Of a stretch of DNA of 64,000 nt, positions 26,153 through 36,055 are shown in pieces. The first letter of the stretch is position 1. Each line of letters starts with the position of its first letter. The notes under the pieces were generated by a model, which was not told the origin of the DNA, did not search any database, and saw only the letters and a list, made by a program, of their open reading frames with translations. The stretch comes from Mycolicibacterium fluoranthenivorans (lineage in GTDB: Bacteria > Actinomycetota > Actinomycetes > Mycobacteriales > Mycobacteriaceae): positions 1,736,001 to 1,800,000 of the forward strand of contig NZ_JAANOW010000001.1 of assembly GCF_011758805.1 (NCBI RefSeq), given 5' to 3'. The translations under genes were made by a program, and so were the position numbers.

Positions 26153-27319
26153 ATGGCATGGTTCGAAACGGTGGCCGAGGCGCAGCGCCGGGCCGCCAAA
26201 CGACTGCCCAAGAGTGTGTACAGCGCGCTGCTGGCCGGCTCCGAGAAGGGCACCACGGTGTCCGACAACACCGCCGCGTTCGGCGAGCTCGGATTCGCGC
26301 CCCATGTGGCGGGGTTGTCCAGCAAGCGTGACCTCGCGACCACGGTGATGGGACAGGCGATTTCACTGCCGGTGTTCATCTCGCCGACCGGTGTGCAGGC
26401 CGTGCACCCCGACGGGGAGGTGGCGGTGGCCCGTGCCGCCGCGGCCCGCGGCACGGCGATGAGCCTGTCGTCCTTCGCGAGCAAGGCGATAGAGCAGGTG
26501 ACCGCGGCCAACCCGCAGACCTTCTTCCAGATGTACTGGACCGGTACCCGCGATCAGCTCGAAGCTCGGATGGAGCGGGCCCGCGCGGCGGGTGCCGTCG
26601 GGCTGATCATGACCACCGACTGGTCGTTCTCGCACGGCCGGGACTGGGGCAGCCCCAAGATCCCGGAGAAGATGGATCTGCGGGCCATGGCCCGGTTCGC
26701 GCCGGAAGGTCTGCTGCGGCCGCGCTGGCTGCTCGACTTCGCCCGCACCGGCCGGGTGCCGGACCTGACCGCGCCCAACCTGGCCGAGCCCGGAGCCGCG
26801 GCACCGACGTTCTTCGGCGCGTACGGCGAATGGATGCAGACCCCGTTGCCCACCTGGGCGGACATCGCGTGGCTGCGTGAGCGCTGGGGTGGGCCGTTCA
26901 TGCTCAAGGGCGTCATGCGGGTGGACGACGCCCGCCGGGCCGTCGATGTCGGCGTCACCGCGATCTCGGTCTCCAACCACGGCGGGAACAACCTGGACGG
27001 CACCCCTGCATCGATCCGCGCCCTGCCGGCGATCGCCGAGGCCGTCGGTGCCGAAGTCGAGATCGTGCTGGACGGCGGTGTCCGTCGGGGCAGCGATGTG
27101 GTGAAGGCACTCGCGCTGGGCGCCCGCGCCGTGATGCTCGGCCGCGCGTACCTGTGGGGCCTGGCCGCCGGCGGGCAGGCCGGAGTGGAGAACGTGCTCG
27201 ACGTCATCCGCGGCGGTATCGACTCCGCCTTGCTGGGGCTGGGCCTGTCCTCGGTACAGGAACTACAACCCTCCGACCTGGTCATTCCGGATGGGTTCGC
27301 GCGGGCGCTGGGGGTCTGA
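26153..27319 (+). CDS. mftD: Mycofactocin flavoprotein dehydrogenase MftD
   Basis: FMN enzyme of the lactate-oxidase/glycolate-oxidase family that oxidatively deaminates AHDP to form the redox-active dicarbonyl of premycofactocin. The 388-residue TIM-barrel has LPVFISPTGVQ (FMN site), MTTDW, LKGVMRVDDARRAVD, VSNHGGNNLDGTPA with the catalytic His, and VLDGGVRRGSDVVKALALGA. AAGGAGG precedes ATG 26153. It is the last recognisable mft gene: instead of mftE and mftF, the alkB operon follows. Confidence 0.93.
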   Translation: MAWFETVAEAQRRAAKRLPKSVYSALLAGSEKGTTVSDNTAAFGELGFAPHVAGLSSKRDLATTVMGQAISLPVFISPTGVQAVHPDGEVAVARAAAARGTAMSLSSFASKAIEQVTAANPQTFFQMYWTGTRDQLEARMERARAAGAVGLIMTTDWSFSHGRDWGSPKIPEKMDLRAMARFAPEGLLRPRWLLDFARTGRVPDLTAPNLAEPGAAAPTFFGAYGEWMQTPLPTWADIAWLRERWGGPFMLKGVMRVDDARRAVDVGVTAISVSNHGGNNLDGTPASIRALPAIAEAVGAEVEIVLDGGVRRGSDVVKALALGARAVMLGRAYLWGLAAGGQAGVENVLDVIRGGIDSALLGLGLSSVQELQPSDLVIPDGFARALGV

Positions 27320-27334
27320 ACAAGCGCGGATTTT

Positions 27335-27383
27335 ACAAACCGTGGTGGTTTGTCTAGACGTAGGACAAAATGCGGCCTATAGT
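27335..27383 (+). promoter_or_regulatory. alkB operator and promoter
   Basis: A dyad ACAAACC-GTGGT-GGTTTGT (27335-27353) sits just upstream of a candidate promoter: -35 TAGACG (27355-27360), 17-base spacer, -10 TATAGT (27378-27383). The dyad is of TetR-operator size and may be bound by the TetR regulator at 29142. A second inverted repeat, GTCAACTCC (27382-27390) / GGAGTTGAC (27413-27421), spans from the -10 element to the ribosome-binding site. Confidence 0.6.
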
Positions 27384-27422
27384 CAACTCCCATAGTGATG
27401 GCACTCACAGGAGGAGTTGACG

Positions 27423-28676
27423 ATGACGTCGCAGATAGATGCCAGCCCTCAGCCGGTGCAGGCCGCCGACTGGCGGGACCGCAAGCGGTATCTCTGGTTG
27501 TTGGGCCTGATCGCCCCGACCGCGCTGTTCGTGATGCTGCCGGTGGTGTGGGCGTTCAATCACGCCGGCTGGCACGCCGCGGCGCAGATCCCGTTCTGGG
27601 TCGGCCCGATCCTGGTCTACGTGCTGCTGCCGGTGCTGGATCGGTTCTTCGGCCCGGACGGGCAGAACCCGCCGGATGAGGTGATGGAGCGGCTGGAGAA
27701 CGACAAGTACTACCGCTATTGCACCTACCTCTACATCCCGTTCCAGTACGCCAGCGTCATCTTCGGCGCGTATCTGTTCACCGCCTCCGACCTGGGCTGG
27801 CTGGGCTTCGACGGTGGGTTGGGTTGGCCGGCCAAGATCGGATTGGCGCTGTCAGTGGGTGTGCTCGGCGGGGTCGGGATCAACACCGCGCACGAGATGG
27901 GGCACAAGAAGGACGCGCTGGAACGCTGGCTGTCCAAGATCACGCTGGCCCAGACCTGCTACGGCCACTTCTACATCGAGCACAACCGCGGTCACCACGT
28001 GCGTGTCGCGACCCCGGAGGATCCGGCGTCGGCCCGATTCGGTGAGACGTTCTGGGAGTTCCTGCCGCGCAGCGTCTGGGGCAGTCTGAAGTCGTCCTGG
28101 GAGCTGGAGGCCAAACGGCTGGAGCGTGCCGGTAAGAGCAAGTGGCACCCCTCCAATGACGTGCTCAATGCCTGGGCGATGTCGGTGGTGTTCTACGGCG
28201 CTCTGATCGCGATCTTCGGGCTGGCGCTGATCCCGTACATCCTGATCTCGGCGGTGTACGGCTTCGCCCTGCTGGAGACGGTGAACTACCTCGAGCACTA
28301 CGGTCTGCTGCGGCAGAAGCTGGACAACGGGCGGTACGAGCGCTGCGCGCCGGTGCACAGCTGGAACTCCGATCACATCGTGACCAACCTGTTCCTGTAC
28401 CACCTGCAGCGGCACAGCGATCACCATGCCAACCCGACCCGGCGTTACCAGATTCTGCGCAGCATGGACGGCGCGCCGAACCTGCCCAGCGGCTACGCCT
28501 CGATGATCGGACTGACCTACTTCCCGCCGCTGTGGCGCAAGGTCATGGACCACCGGGTGTTGGCGCACTACGAGGGCGATATCACCCGCGCCAACATCCA
28601 TCCGCGGATGCGGGACAAGGTGCTCGCCAAATACGGGGCCGGTGACGAGCGCTCGCGCGACGAGCAGAAGGCCTGA
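27423..28676 (+). CDS. alkB: Alkane 1-monooxygenase
   Basis: Non-haem di-iron membrane enzyme that hydroxylates medium-chain n-alkanes at the terminal carbon using electrons from rubredoxin. The 417-residue product has about six transmembrane segments and the AlkB histidine boxes HEMGHKK, EHNRGHHV and LQRHSDHHAN plus NYLEHYGL. ATG 27423 has AGGAGGAG 7 bases upstream; TTG 27417 is less likely. First gene of the alkB-rubA1-rubA2-tetR cluster. Confidence 0.95.
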   Translation: MTSQIDASPQPVQAADWRDRKRYLWLLGLIAPTALFVMLPVVWAFNHAGWHAAAQIPFWVGPILVYVLLPVLDRFFGPDGQNPPDEVMERLENDKYYRYCTYLYIPFQYASVIFGAYLFTASDLGWLGFDGGLGWPAKIGLALSVGVLGGVGINTAHEMGHKKDALERWLSKITLAQTCYGHFYIEHNRGHHVRVATPEDPASARFGETFWEFLPRSVWGSLKSSWELEAKRLERAGKSKWHPSNDVLNAWAMSVVFYGALIAIFGLALIPYILISAVYGFALLETVNYLEHYGLLRQKLDNGRYERCAPVHSWNSDHIVTNLFLYHLQRHSDHHANPTRRYQILRSMDGAPNLPSGYASMIGLTYFPPLWRKVMDHRVLAHYEGDITRANIHPRMRDKVLAKYGAGDERSRDEQKA

Positions 28677-28678
28677 AC

Positions 28679-28843
28679 GTGGGCGTGTTCCGATGCCCCG
28701 GCTGCGGATACGTGTACGACGAAGCCAAAGGCGCCCCGCGCGAGGGTTTTCCGGCGGGAACAATGTGGGCGCAGGTGCCCGACGACTGGACCTGCCCGGA
28801 TTGCGCCGTACGTGAGAAGCCCGATTTCGAAGAAGTGACGTGA
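28679..28843 (+). CDS. rubA: Rubredoxin (AlkG1-like)
   Basis: A 54-residue protein starting at GTG 28679, 2 bases after alkB. It has the two iron-binding knuckles [13 protein letters not shown] and [13 protein letters not shown]. The second knuckle has Ala after the last Cys where AlkG2-type rubredoxins have Gly. Actinobacterial alkB operons usually encode two rubredoxins, of which only the AlkG2 type supports AlkB; this first one fits the AlkG1 group. Confidence 0.92.
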   Translation: MGVFRCPGCGYVYDEAKGAPREGFPAGTMWAQVPDDWTCPDCAVREKPDFEEVT

Positions 28844-28853
28844 GGAGTTCGCG

Positions 28854-29036
28854 ATGAGTGAGGCCTACAAGTTGTACGTCTGCATCCAGTGCGGATTCGA
28901 GTACGACGAGGCGAAGGGCTGGCCGGAGGACGGTATCGCCCCGGGTACCCGGTGGGACGACATCCCCGAAGACTGGAGCTGCCCGGACTGCGGCGCGGCG
29001 AAGTCCGACTTCGACATGGTGGAGGTCGCCCGTTAA
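28854..29036 (+). CDS. rubB: Rubredoxin (AlkG2-like electron donor to AlkB)
   Basis: A 60-residue rubredoxin with [13 protein letters not shown] and [15 protein letters not shown], the four Cys that bind one Fe. Sequence [14 protein letters not shown] fits the AlkG2 group able to transfer electrons to AlkB. GAGGAG precedes ATG 28854, 10 bases after the first rubredoxin. Confidence 0.94.
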   Translation: MSEAYKLYVCIQCGFEYDEAKGWPEDGIAPGTRWDDIPEDWSCPDCGAAKSDFDMVEVAR

Positions 29037-29038
29037 CG

Positions 29039-29092
29039 GGGGCGAGCGAAGCGACGGGGAGGGTGATCTCGTGCGAGCGAAGCGACGGGAGA
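29039..29092. repeat. Two copies of a dispersed GAGCGAAGCGACGGG element
   Basis: Between rubB and the TetR gene, the sequence GCGAGCGAAGCGACGGGG occurs at 29042-29059 and again as GCGAGCGAAGCGACGGGA at about 29073-29090. The 22 bases at 29039-29060 are identical to the reverse complement of 58963-58984 inside aroA. Confidence 0.85.
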
Positions 29093-29141
29093 GAATGTCG
29101 TGACCGCCGTATGGGCGGCAAGTCGCGATAACCTCGCGCAT

Positions 29142-29774
29142 ATGAACACCCCGGTGCCTCGGCGTACGGCACAGCGCGTGCCCTATGCCGAGGCGTCGCG
29201 TGTGCTGCTGCGGGACTCGATCCTGGATGGCATGCGCGAACAACTGCTGGTGCGGGACTGGTCCTCGATCACGCTCACCGATGTGGCGCGAGCCGCCGGC
29301 ATCAGCAGGCAGACCATCTACAACGAGTTCGGATCGCGCCAGGGTCTGGCCGAAGGCTATGCGCTGCGACTGGCCGACCGCCTGGTCGACGCCGTCGCCC
29401 ATGCCATCAACCGCAACGTCGGCCAGGTCTACGACGCGTTCCTGGAGGGCTTCCGGGCCTTCTTCGCCGAGTCGGCATCCGACCCCCTGGTCATCTCCCT
29501 GCTCACCGGTGCGGCCAAACCCGACCTGCTGCAGATCATCACCATCGGCAGCGGCCCGATCATCAGCCGCTGCTCGACGCGGCTGCAGGAGACCTTCCAG
29601 AGCAGCTGGATCCGCTCCAGCGACGAGGACGCCGGGGTGCTGGCGCGTGCCATCGTCCGGCTGGCCATGAGTTACGTGTCCATGCCGCCGGAAGCCGACC
29701 ATGATGTGGCCCGTGACCTGGCCCGCCTCATGTCACCGTTCGCCGAACGATACGGTGTTATAGGCACCCCTTAG
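29142..29774 (+). CDS. TetR-family regulator (AlkX-like)
   Basis: A 210-residue TetR protein. The N-terminal HTH is SSITLTDVARAAGISRQTIYNEFGSRQGLAEGY (about residues 42-74, read in pieces); the C-terminal domain is helical. ATG 29142 is chosen because the upstream extension to 29100 is not conserved-looking. TetR genes at the end of alkB-rubredoxin operons repress the operon in response to fatty-acid-like ligands, so the dyad at 27335 is the likely operator; this is inferred from context. Confidence 0.88.
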   Translation: MNTPVPRRTAQRVPYAEASRVLLRDSILDGMREQLLVRDWSSITLTDVARAAGISRQTIYNEFGSRQGLAEGYALRLADRLVDAVAHAINRNVGQVYDAFLEGFRAFFAESASDPLVISLLTGAAKPDLLQIITIGSGPIISRCSTRLQETFQSSWIRSSDEDAGVLARAIVRLAMSYVSMPPEADHDVARDLARLMSPFAERYGVIGTP

Positions 29775-29924
29775 CTGTCAGAGCGCCGCCGCCGTTCAAC
29801 ATTGCCGCAGCGCCTGTCCCGCGAGCCCGCAGGCTTTGGGTTGTCGGCAGGAGTGTGCACGCGGTCCGCCGCCGCACGCGTCCATGCACTCACAGCAATG
29901 ACGAACGAAAAAAGGGGCTCTTAC

Positions 29925-31385
<1,461 letters not shown>

Positions 31386-31390
31386 CGTCT

Positions 31391-31855
31391 GTGCTCGTCA
31401 GAATCACACGCGCGATCGCCGCGACGGCCCTCTGTGCCGTCGCGGCGATCGGCTGTTCGAAGGGGCAGGAGCAGCCCGCACCGGCGGCCCCGCCTCTGGA
31501 GGTCCGGCACGACGTTGCCGGTCTCACCGCCGTGTTCCCGGCAATCGGCGTCCCGGAATCGGTTGCCTGGGTGCAATGGTCGGGTTCGGCCGGCGGCGAC
31601 ACCACCGCACAGTGGACCGATGCCGTCGTGCATTTGGCGCCCGCCGTGGCCGACGCCATGGCCGGCCAGTTCGAGCCCACCGATACCGGCCGCAAACCCC
31701 AAGTGCAGGAAGAACTGTCGGCTGACGTGCCGCAGGGGCCGTTTCTGACGGGGGAGCGTCTGGATGACGGGTTCTCTTCTGCGGCGACCAGTGCGTATGC
31801 GTTCCTGGACCGTCAGCACGCCACCTTGGTGCTGCAGGCGACCAGCCTGGTGTAG
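31391..31855 (+). CDS. Putative lipoprotein
   Basis: A 154-residue product with a lipoprotein signal: TRAIAATALCAVAAIGC, lipobox AAIGC with Cys at residue 22, followed by a Pro/Ala linker. The mature domain has alternating strands (VRHDVAGLTAVFPAIGVPESVAWVQ in pieces) without a family I can name. Starts 5 bases after ahcY, so it may be cotranscribed. Confidence 0.7.
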   Translation: MLVRITRAIAATALCAVAAIGCSKGQEQPAPAAPPLEVRHDVAGLTAVFPAIGVPESVAWVQWSGSAGGDTTAQWTDAVVHLAPAVADAMAGQFEPTDTGRKPQVQEELSADVPQGPFLTGERLDDGFSSAATSAYAFLDRQHATLVLQATSLV

Positions 31856-31918
31856 CTGCGGCCCACCTTTACATTTTCGATGTAGACCGACACGTACGGA
31901 ATCCGTGTCCATTCGGTG

Positions 31919-31939
31919 ACCGGACTGTTACTGTCCGGT
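31919..31939. promoter_or_regulatory. Inverted repeat immediately before the lipase start
   Basis: ACCGGAC-TGTTACT-GTCCGGT, 7-bp arms around 7 bases, ends 1 base before GTG 31941. There is no Shine-Dalgarno sequence, so the gene may be leaderless with this dyad over its promoter/start. Confidence 0.5.
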
Positions 31940-31940
31940 A

Positions 31941-33257
31941 GTGATTCGGGTCGGGGTTGGTCTACTAGTCGTGTTCTTGGCCGGATTTTCCGGTTGTCTG
32001 GCAACGGGTTTCGTCCCGCGGGCGGCGGCCGACGACTGGTATCCGTACTACAACGAGGACGAATACACCGACTTCTACACGCCACCGAATCCGTTGCCCG
32101 CCGGTAAGCCGGGCGACCTGGTGCGCGCCGAACCGTCGCGGTTGGTGCTGGAACCGTCGGGCCAACTCGGGGCCATCATGGCTACCGGGACCCGGGTGAT
32201 GTACCTGTCGACCGATGCCCGCGGCAACCCAGATGTGGTCACCGGGACCTACTTCGAGCCCTATAACGCCTGGCCGGGCCAGGGGCCGCGGCCACTCATC
32301 GTCTACGGTCCCGGCACCCAGGGCCAAGGCGACCAGTGCGCACCATCGCGACAGTTCAACCAGGGCATCCATTGGTCGCCGTATCTGGACTTCGGATTCA
32401 ACTACGAAGAGCTGTTCGTGGCCACCATGGTCGCGCGCGGGTTCGCCATCCTGATGACCGACTACGAGGGACTGGGCACCATCGGTGTCACGCACACCTA
32501 CGTCAACCGGCTCTCCGAGGGGCACGCCATGCTGGATGCCGCCCGCGCGGCGCGGCTACTGCCCGGCACCTCGCTGAGTCCCGGTGGGCCGACGGCCTTC
32601 TGGGGCTATTCCCAGGGTGGCGGGGCGGCGGCCTCGGCCGCCGAATTGGCCGCCAGCTATGCCCCCGACCTCAACATCGTCGGATCGTACGCGGGTGCGC
32701 CGCCGGCGGATCTCGCCGAGTTGATGCCCTTCGCCGACGGGAGTGCCCTGGTCGGGGTGGTCGGATACGCGCTCAACGGCATCATGCAGTCGTACCCGGA
32801 GGCAGAGCCCCTGATCAGGTCCAAGCTGACCCCGCGTGGCGAGGATCTGCTGGCCAAGGTCAAAGACCAGTGCATCGCCGAGACGCTGATGAAGTTCATG
32901 TTCCGGCACCTGCAGCCCTATTTCAACGAGCCCATCGAAGAACTGATGGCCGAACCGGCCTTCAAGGGGCTGTTCGACCTGCAGCGCATTGGCACGCTGC
33001 GGCCCAATGCGCCGGTCTTGGTCAACAGCAACAGGTTTGACCCCCTGGTGCCGTGGACGGCGGCCAATCAGATGGCCAGGGACTGGTGTGAGAAGGGTGC
33101 CGATGTGGAGTTCCGTACCAATGAGCAGCCGCCGTTTCTGAACAAGGCAATCATCAACCACGCGCTACCCATGCTGGTCGACGGGGAACCGGCGATGCAG
33201 TGGATCGCCGACCGGTTCAACGGAGTGCCGACCGCGCCCAACTGCGGGACGTACTGA
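31941..33257 (+). CDS. Secreted lipase/esterase (LIP family)
   Basis: A 438-residue alpha/beta hydrolase of the secretory lipase family. Signal peptide LLVVFLAGFSGCLATGFVPRAAA with cleavage near AAA-DDWYPYY. The catalytic Ser lies in GYSQGG (about residue 220); Asp is likely in NSNRFDPLVPW and His in INHALPM near the C-terminus. A C at residue 19 could be read as a lipobox but the AAA site is stronger. GTG 31941 has no ribosome-binding site. Substrate probably triacylglycerol or esters. Confidence 0.85.
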   Translation: MIRVGVGLLVVFLAGFSGCLATGFVPRAAADDWYPYYNEDEYTDFYTPPNPLPAGKPGDLVRAEPSRLVLEPSGQLGAIMATGTRVMYLSTDARGNPDVVTGTYFEPYNAWPGQGPRPLIVYGPGTQGQGDQCAPSRQFNQGIHWSPYLDFGFNYEELFVATMVARGFAILMTDYEGLGTIGVTHTYVNRLSEGHAMLDAARAARLLPGTSLSPGGPTAFWGYSQGGGAAASAAELAASYAPDLNIVGSYAGAPPADLAELMPFADGSALVGVVGYALNGIMQSYPEAEPLIRSKLTPRGEDLLAKVKDQCIAETLMKFMFRHLQPYFNEPIEELMAEPAFKGLFDLQRIGTLRPNAPVLVNSNRFDPLVPWTAANQMARDWCEKGADVEFRTNEQPPFLNKAIINHALPMLVDGEPAMQWIADRFNGVPTAPNCGTY

Positions 33258-33278
33258 CACAGGGCTAGGCTGCCGAAT

Positions 33279-35114
33279 GTGCGAGCCGCCGCCCTCCTTA
33301 TGACGGTGATGCTCCTGGCAAGCGGCTGCGGCCCGACCAGGGGCGGCATTTTGTCGCCCTTCCCGGCCGCGGCCGGCCGGGGACCCTGCGCCGTGGACAC
33401 CGAGCACGATGTGCCCGCGACCATGCGCGACGGCACCGTGCTGCGCGCCGATGTCTACCGGCCCAGGAGCGCGGACCCCGTGCCGGTGATCCTGATGCGC
33501 ACGCAGTACGGGAAGTCCGGCGCCCAGGTCGCGCCGGCGCGGTTCCAGCCGCCGGACTGGTTCGCCTCCCATTGCTATCTCGTTGTGGTGCAAGATGTTC
33601 GAGGTCAGGGCGCGTCCGGCGGGACGTTCAGCGAGTTCACCCATGACATGGCTGACGGCTACGACTCGGTGGAGTGGGCCGCGGCGCTGCCCGGATCGAA
33701 CGGCAAGGTCGGTATGTACGGGTCGTCCTACGTGGGCGCCACCCAGTGGCTCGCCGCGGTGACGGCACCGCCCCATCTGGTGACCATCGTTCCGGCCAAC
33801 ACCGCATCGGACTACTACGACGGCTGGACCTATGAGGGTGGTGAGTTCCGGCTGGCGTTCGTGCAGCCCTGGGCCATCGACTCGATCGCGACGACTGCCG
33901 CACGCAACCGCAACGATCTGTCCGCGCTGGCCCGTCTGGAGGCGGCGGCCGGCGAGCCGACCCGGTGGCTGAATTTCCGCCCGTTCAAAGATCTTCCGCC
34001 GCTGCAACCGCAGAACCCCGCGGTGGCGCCGTGGTACTTCGACTGGATCAGACACAGCACGCGTGACGGTTTCTGGACATCGGTCAGCGTTCGGGACCGG
34101 TATCCTTCGGTGCGCATCCCGGTACTGGATGTCGAGGGCTGGTATGACGCGTTTCTCGCGGGCGGGGTGGAGAACTTCACCGGAATGACCACCCGCGGCG
34201 GGACCGAGACCGCCCGCGCCAATCAGCGGCTGGTGATCGGGCCATGGGATCACGTGGCATGGGGTCGGCCGGACTCCCGCCCCGCGCCGATGCTCGCCGA
34301 TATCGGTCCCGTCGGCAACAGCCCCATCAACGAGTTGATGCTGCAGTGGTTCGACCACTTCCTCAAAGGTGCCGACAACGGCATCGGCGGCAAGCCGCGG
34401 GTCGACTACTTCGTCATGGGTGCCAACAGCTGGCGGCAGGCATCGGGTTGGCCACTGCCGCAGACGGAATGGGCCAACTGGTATCTGTCGGGCAATGGGG
34501 GATCGGCCGAGCGTAAGGGATCGCTGTTGCCGGTCTTACCGGCGGCGCAGGGGCCGGATACCTACACCTATGACCCGGCCTACCCGGCGCCGAGCCTCGG
34601 CGGGCACTCGTGCTGCGGCGCGATGTCGGGACCACAGGGCCCCTACGATCAGACGCCGGTCGAGCAGCGTTCTGATGTGTTGGTCTACGACTCGGCGCCG
34701 ATGACGCACGACACCGAGATCACCGGGCCGGTGTCGGTGACACTGTGGGCGCAGTCCTCGGCAGTCGATACCGACTTCACTGCCAAGCTCGTCGTGGTGA
34801 AACCCGACGGGCAGGCCGTCAACCTGAACAACGGCATTCTGCGGACCGCCTTCCGGGACTCGTTGTCGCAGCCCACACCGATGATGGCCGGTCAACCGTA
34901 TGAGCTGCACATCCAAATCTGGCCCACGAGTTATGAGTTCAGGTCCGGGGACCGGGTGCGGCTGGAGATCTCCAGCAGCGACTACCCGCAGTTCGCACCC
35001 AACCCGAACACCGGGGAGCCGTTCGGGCAGGACACCGTGACGGTGCCGGCCGTGCAGACCATCCTGCATGATCCCGCGCACCCGTCGTCGGTCACGCTAC
35101 CGATCATTCCCTGA
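33279..35114 (+). CDS. CocE/NonD-family hydrolase, lipoprotein
   Basis: A 611-residue alpha/beta hydrolase of the X-Pro dipeptidyl-peptidase (S15)/CocE group. N-terminal lipobox LLASGC gives a membrane-anchored exported enzyme. Catalytic residues fit GSSYVG (Ser, about residue 150), VEGWYDAF (Asp, about 290) and GPWDHVAWG (His, about 325); the C-terminal jelly-roll domain (ITGPVSVTLWAQSS onward) is typical. Activity could be esterase, acylase or peptidase. Its 3' end overlaps the convergent PaiB-like gene by 18 bases. Confidence 0.87.
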   Translation: MRAAALLMTVMLLASGCGPTRGGILSPFPAAAGRGPCAVDTEHDVPATMRDGTVLRADVYRPRSADPVPVILMRTQYGKSGAQVAPARFQPPDWFASHCYLVVVQDVRGQGASGGTFSEFTHDMADGYDSVEWAAALPGSNGKVGMYGSSYVGATQWLAAVTAPPHLVTIVPANTASDYYDGWTYEGGEFRLAFVQPWAIDSIATTAARNRNDLSALARLEAAAGEPTRWLNFRPFKDLPPLQPQNPAVAPWYFDWIRHSTRDGFWTSVSVRDRYPSVRIPVLDVEGWYDAFLAGGVENFTGMTTRGGTETARANQRLVIGPWDHVAWGRPDSRPAPMLADIGPVGNSPINELMLQWFDHFLKGADNGIGGKPRVDYFVMGANSWRQASGWPLPQTEWANWYLSGNGGSAERKGSLLPVLPAAQGPDTYTYDPAYPAPSLGGHSCCGAMSGPQGPYDQTPVEQRSDVLVYDSAPMTHDTEITGPVSVTLWAQSSAVDTDFTAKLVVVKPDGQAVNLNNGILRTAFRDSLSQPTPMMAGQPYELHIQIWPTSYEFRSGDRVRLEISSSDYPQFAPNPNTGEPFGQDTVTVPAVQTILHDPAHPSSVTLPIIP

Positions 35115-35717
35115 CCAGCGTTCGACTGCTGCGGCGCTTTCCTCGTCCCCGGATTCCTTGAGCCCGTTGATGACTCCGTCGATATCGGCGGCGGGCCGAT
35201 TCTGGCTCAGTTTGAACTTGGCCTCTATCCGGCTGATGTTGATCTCGACGCCGACGATGGCCCGCAGCTGCCCGGTGAGGAACTTCTCGGGAGCGTCATC
35301 GACGCTCCAGGGTCGCGGACGGTTCGCTTCGTGCTTGTCGGTGAGTCGGCGCACCAGAGCGTCGAGCCAGACCGGATCGTCGTGGATGGTGACTGTGCCG
35401 TAGACGTGGGCGGTCAAGTAGTTCCAGGTGGGGACCACGCGGCCGTGCTCGGCCTTGGACGGGTACCAGCTGGGGCTGATGTAGGAGTCGGCGCCGCGGA
35501 CGATGACCATCGCCTCGCCCAGGACGGGCAACTGCCACTGCGGGTTGTTGCGCGCCAGATGTCCCAGCAGCGTCCGGTGCTCGGCGTCGTAGACGAACGG
35601 CAGCATCGTCGCGACGAGGCCCTCTGCTGTCGCCGTGATCAGATCGGCGGCGCCGTGGTGGGTGAGCAGCTCACGGACCGCGTCATCGTCGGGGGCGAAG
35701 TGTGCGGGGACGTACAT
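35097..35717 (-). CDS. PaiB-type FMN-binding protein
   Basis: A 206-residue split-barrel flavoprotein of the PaiB/FMN-binding negative regulator family: MYVPAHFAP at the N-terminus, GHLARNNPQW (about 52), RGADSYISPSWYPSKAEHGRVVPTWNY (about 75-100, in pieces) and LTGQLRAIVGVEI. In Bacillus, PaiB affects sporulation and protease genes, but a regulatory role here is not demonstrated. Flanks the toxin locus. Confidence 0.88.
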   Translation of the reverse strand: MYVPAHFAPDDDAVRELLTHHGAADLITATAEGLVATMLPFVYDAEHRTLLGHLARNNPQWQLPVLGEAMVIVRGADSYISPSWYPSKAEHGRVVPTWNYLTAHVYGTVTIHDDPVWLDALVRRLTDKHEANRPRPWSVDDAPEKFLTGQLRAIVGVEINISRIEAKFKLSQNRPAADIDGVINGLKESGDEESAAAVERWSGNDR

Positions 35718-35797
35718 GGGTCCAGGGTCCGGGATGGGGTGGGTGGGGGCAAGGGGTTTTCAGAGGGGCCCGGCCATCAGAGGACATGCCTCCTCAC

Positions 35798-36055
35798 CTA
35801 CTTGACGATGATCACGTCTGACTTGTCGATCTGTTGATGGGGTACTGCGGGATAATCTTCTCGGATTCGGGCAGCCAGTGATTTCAGTTGTTCGATGTTG
35901 TTTACGTCGACGTTCAGGGAGTTGATGAGGAAGTACCGGCCGATATCGGTCTTGTACTCGCCCTCGCTGAAAATCACCTTCAGGATAAGGTCGCCATTGG
36001 TAGACCTATAGAGCGTGAAGTCCCATGGATTCATCGCCACTCGAGTTACTTCCAC
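35798..36055 (-). CDS. Probable immunity protein for the terminal toxin module
   Basis: An 85-residue protein beginning at GTG 36055, whose first G is the last base of the upstream toxin stop TAG (1-base overlap). Sequence includes MNPWDFTLYRSTNGDLILKV and IGRYFLINSLNVDV; no family recognised. ATG 36034 is an alternative start. The position immediately after a polymorphic-toxin C-terminus, the coupled start, and GC content clearly lower than the genome (about 47% in the 60 bases from 35881) are the basis for calling it an immunity gene; this is inference. Confidence 0.62.
   Translation of the reverse strand: MEVTRVAMNPWDFTLYRSTNGDLILKVIFSEGEYKTDIGRYFLINSLNVDVNNIEQLKSLAARIREDYPAVPHQQIDKSDVIIVK

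Noticed and set aside
27852..29702. A 616-codon open frame on the minus strand across alkB, the rubredoxins and the TetR gene
   Set aside because: It is antisense to four well-supported genes, has no family features and its composition (Arg/His/Val/Gly-rich) is typical of a shadow frame in GC-rich DNA.
29775..29924. Possible S-adenosylhomocysteine riboswitch before ahcY
   Set aside because: Short GC-rich hairpins are present, but I could not match the conserved SAH riboswitch core; a covariance-model search would be needed.
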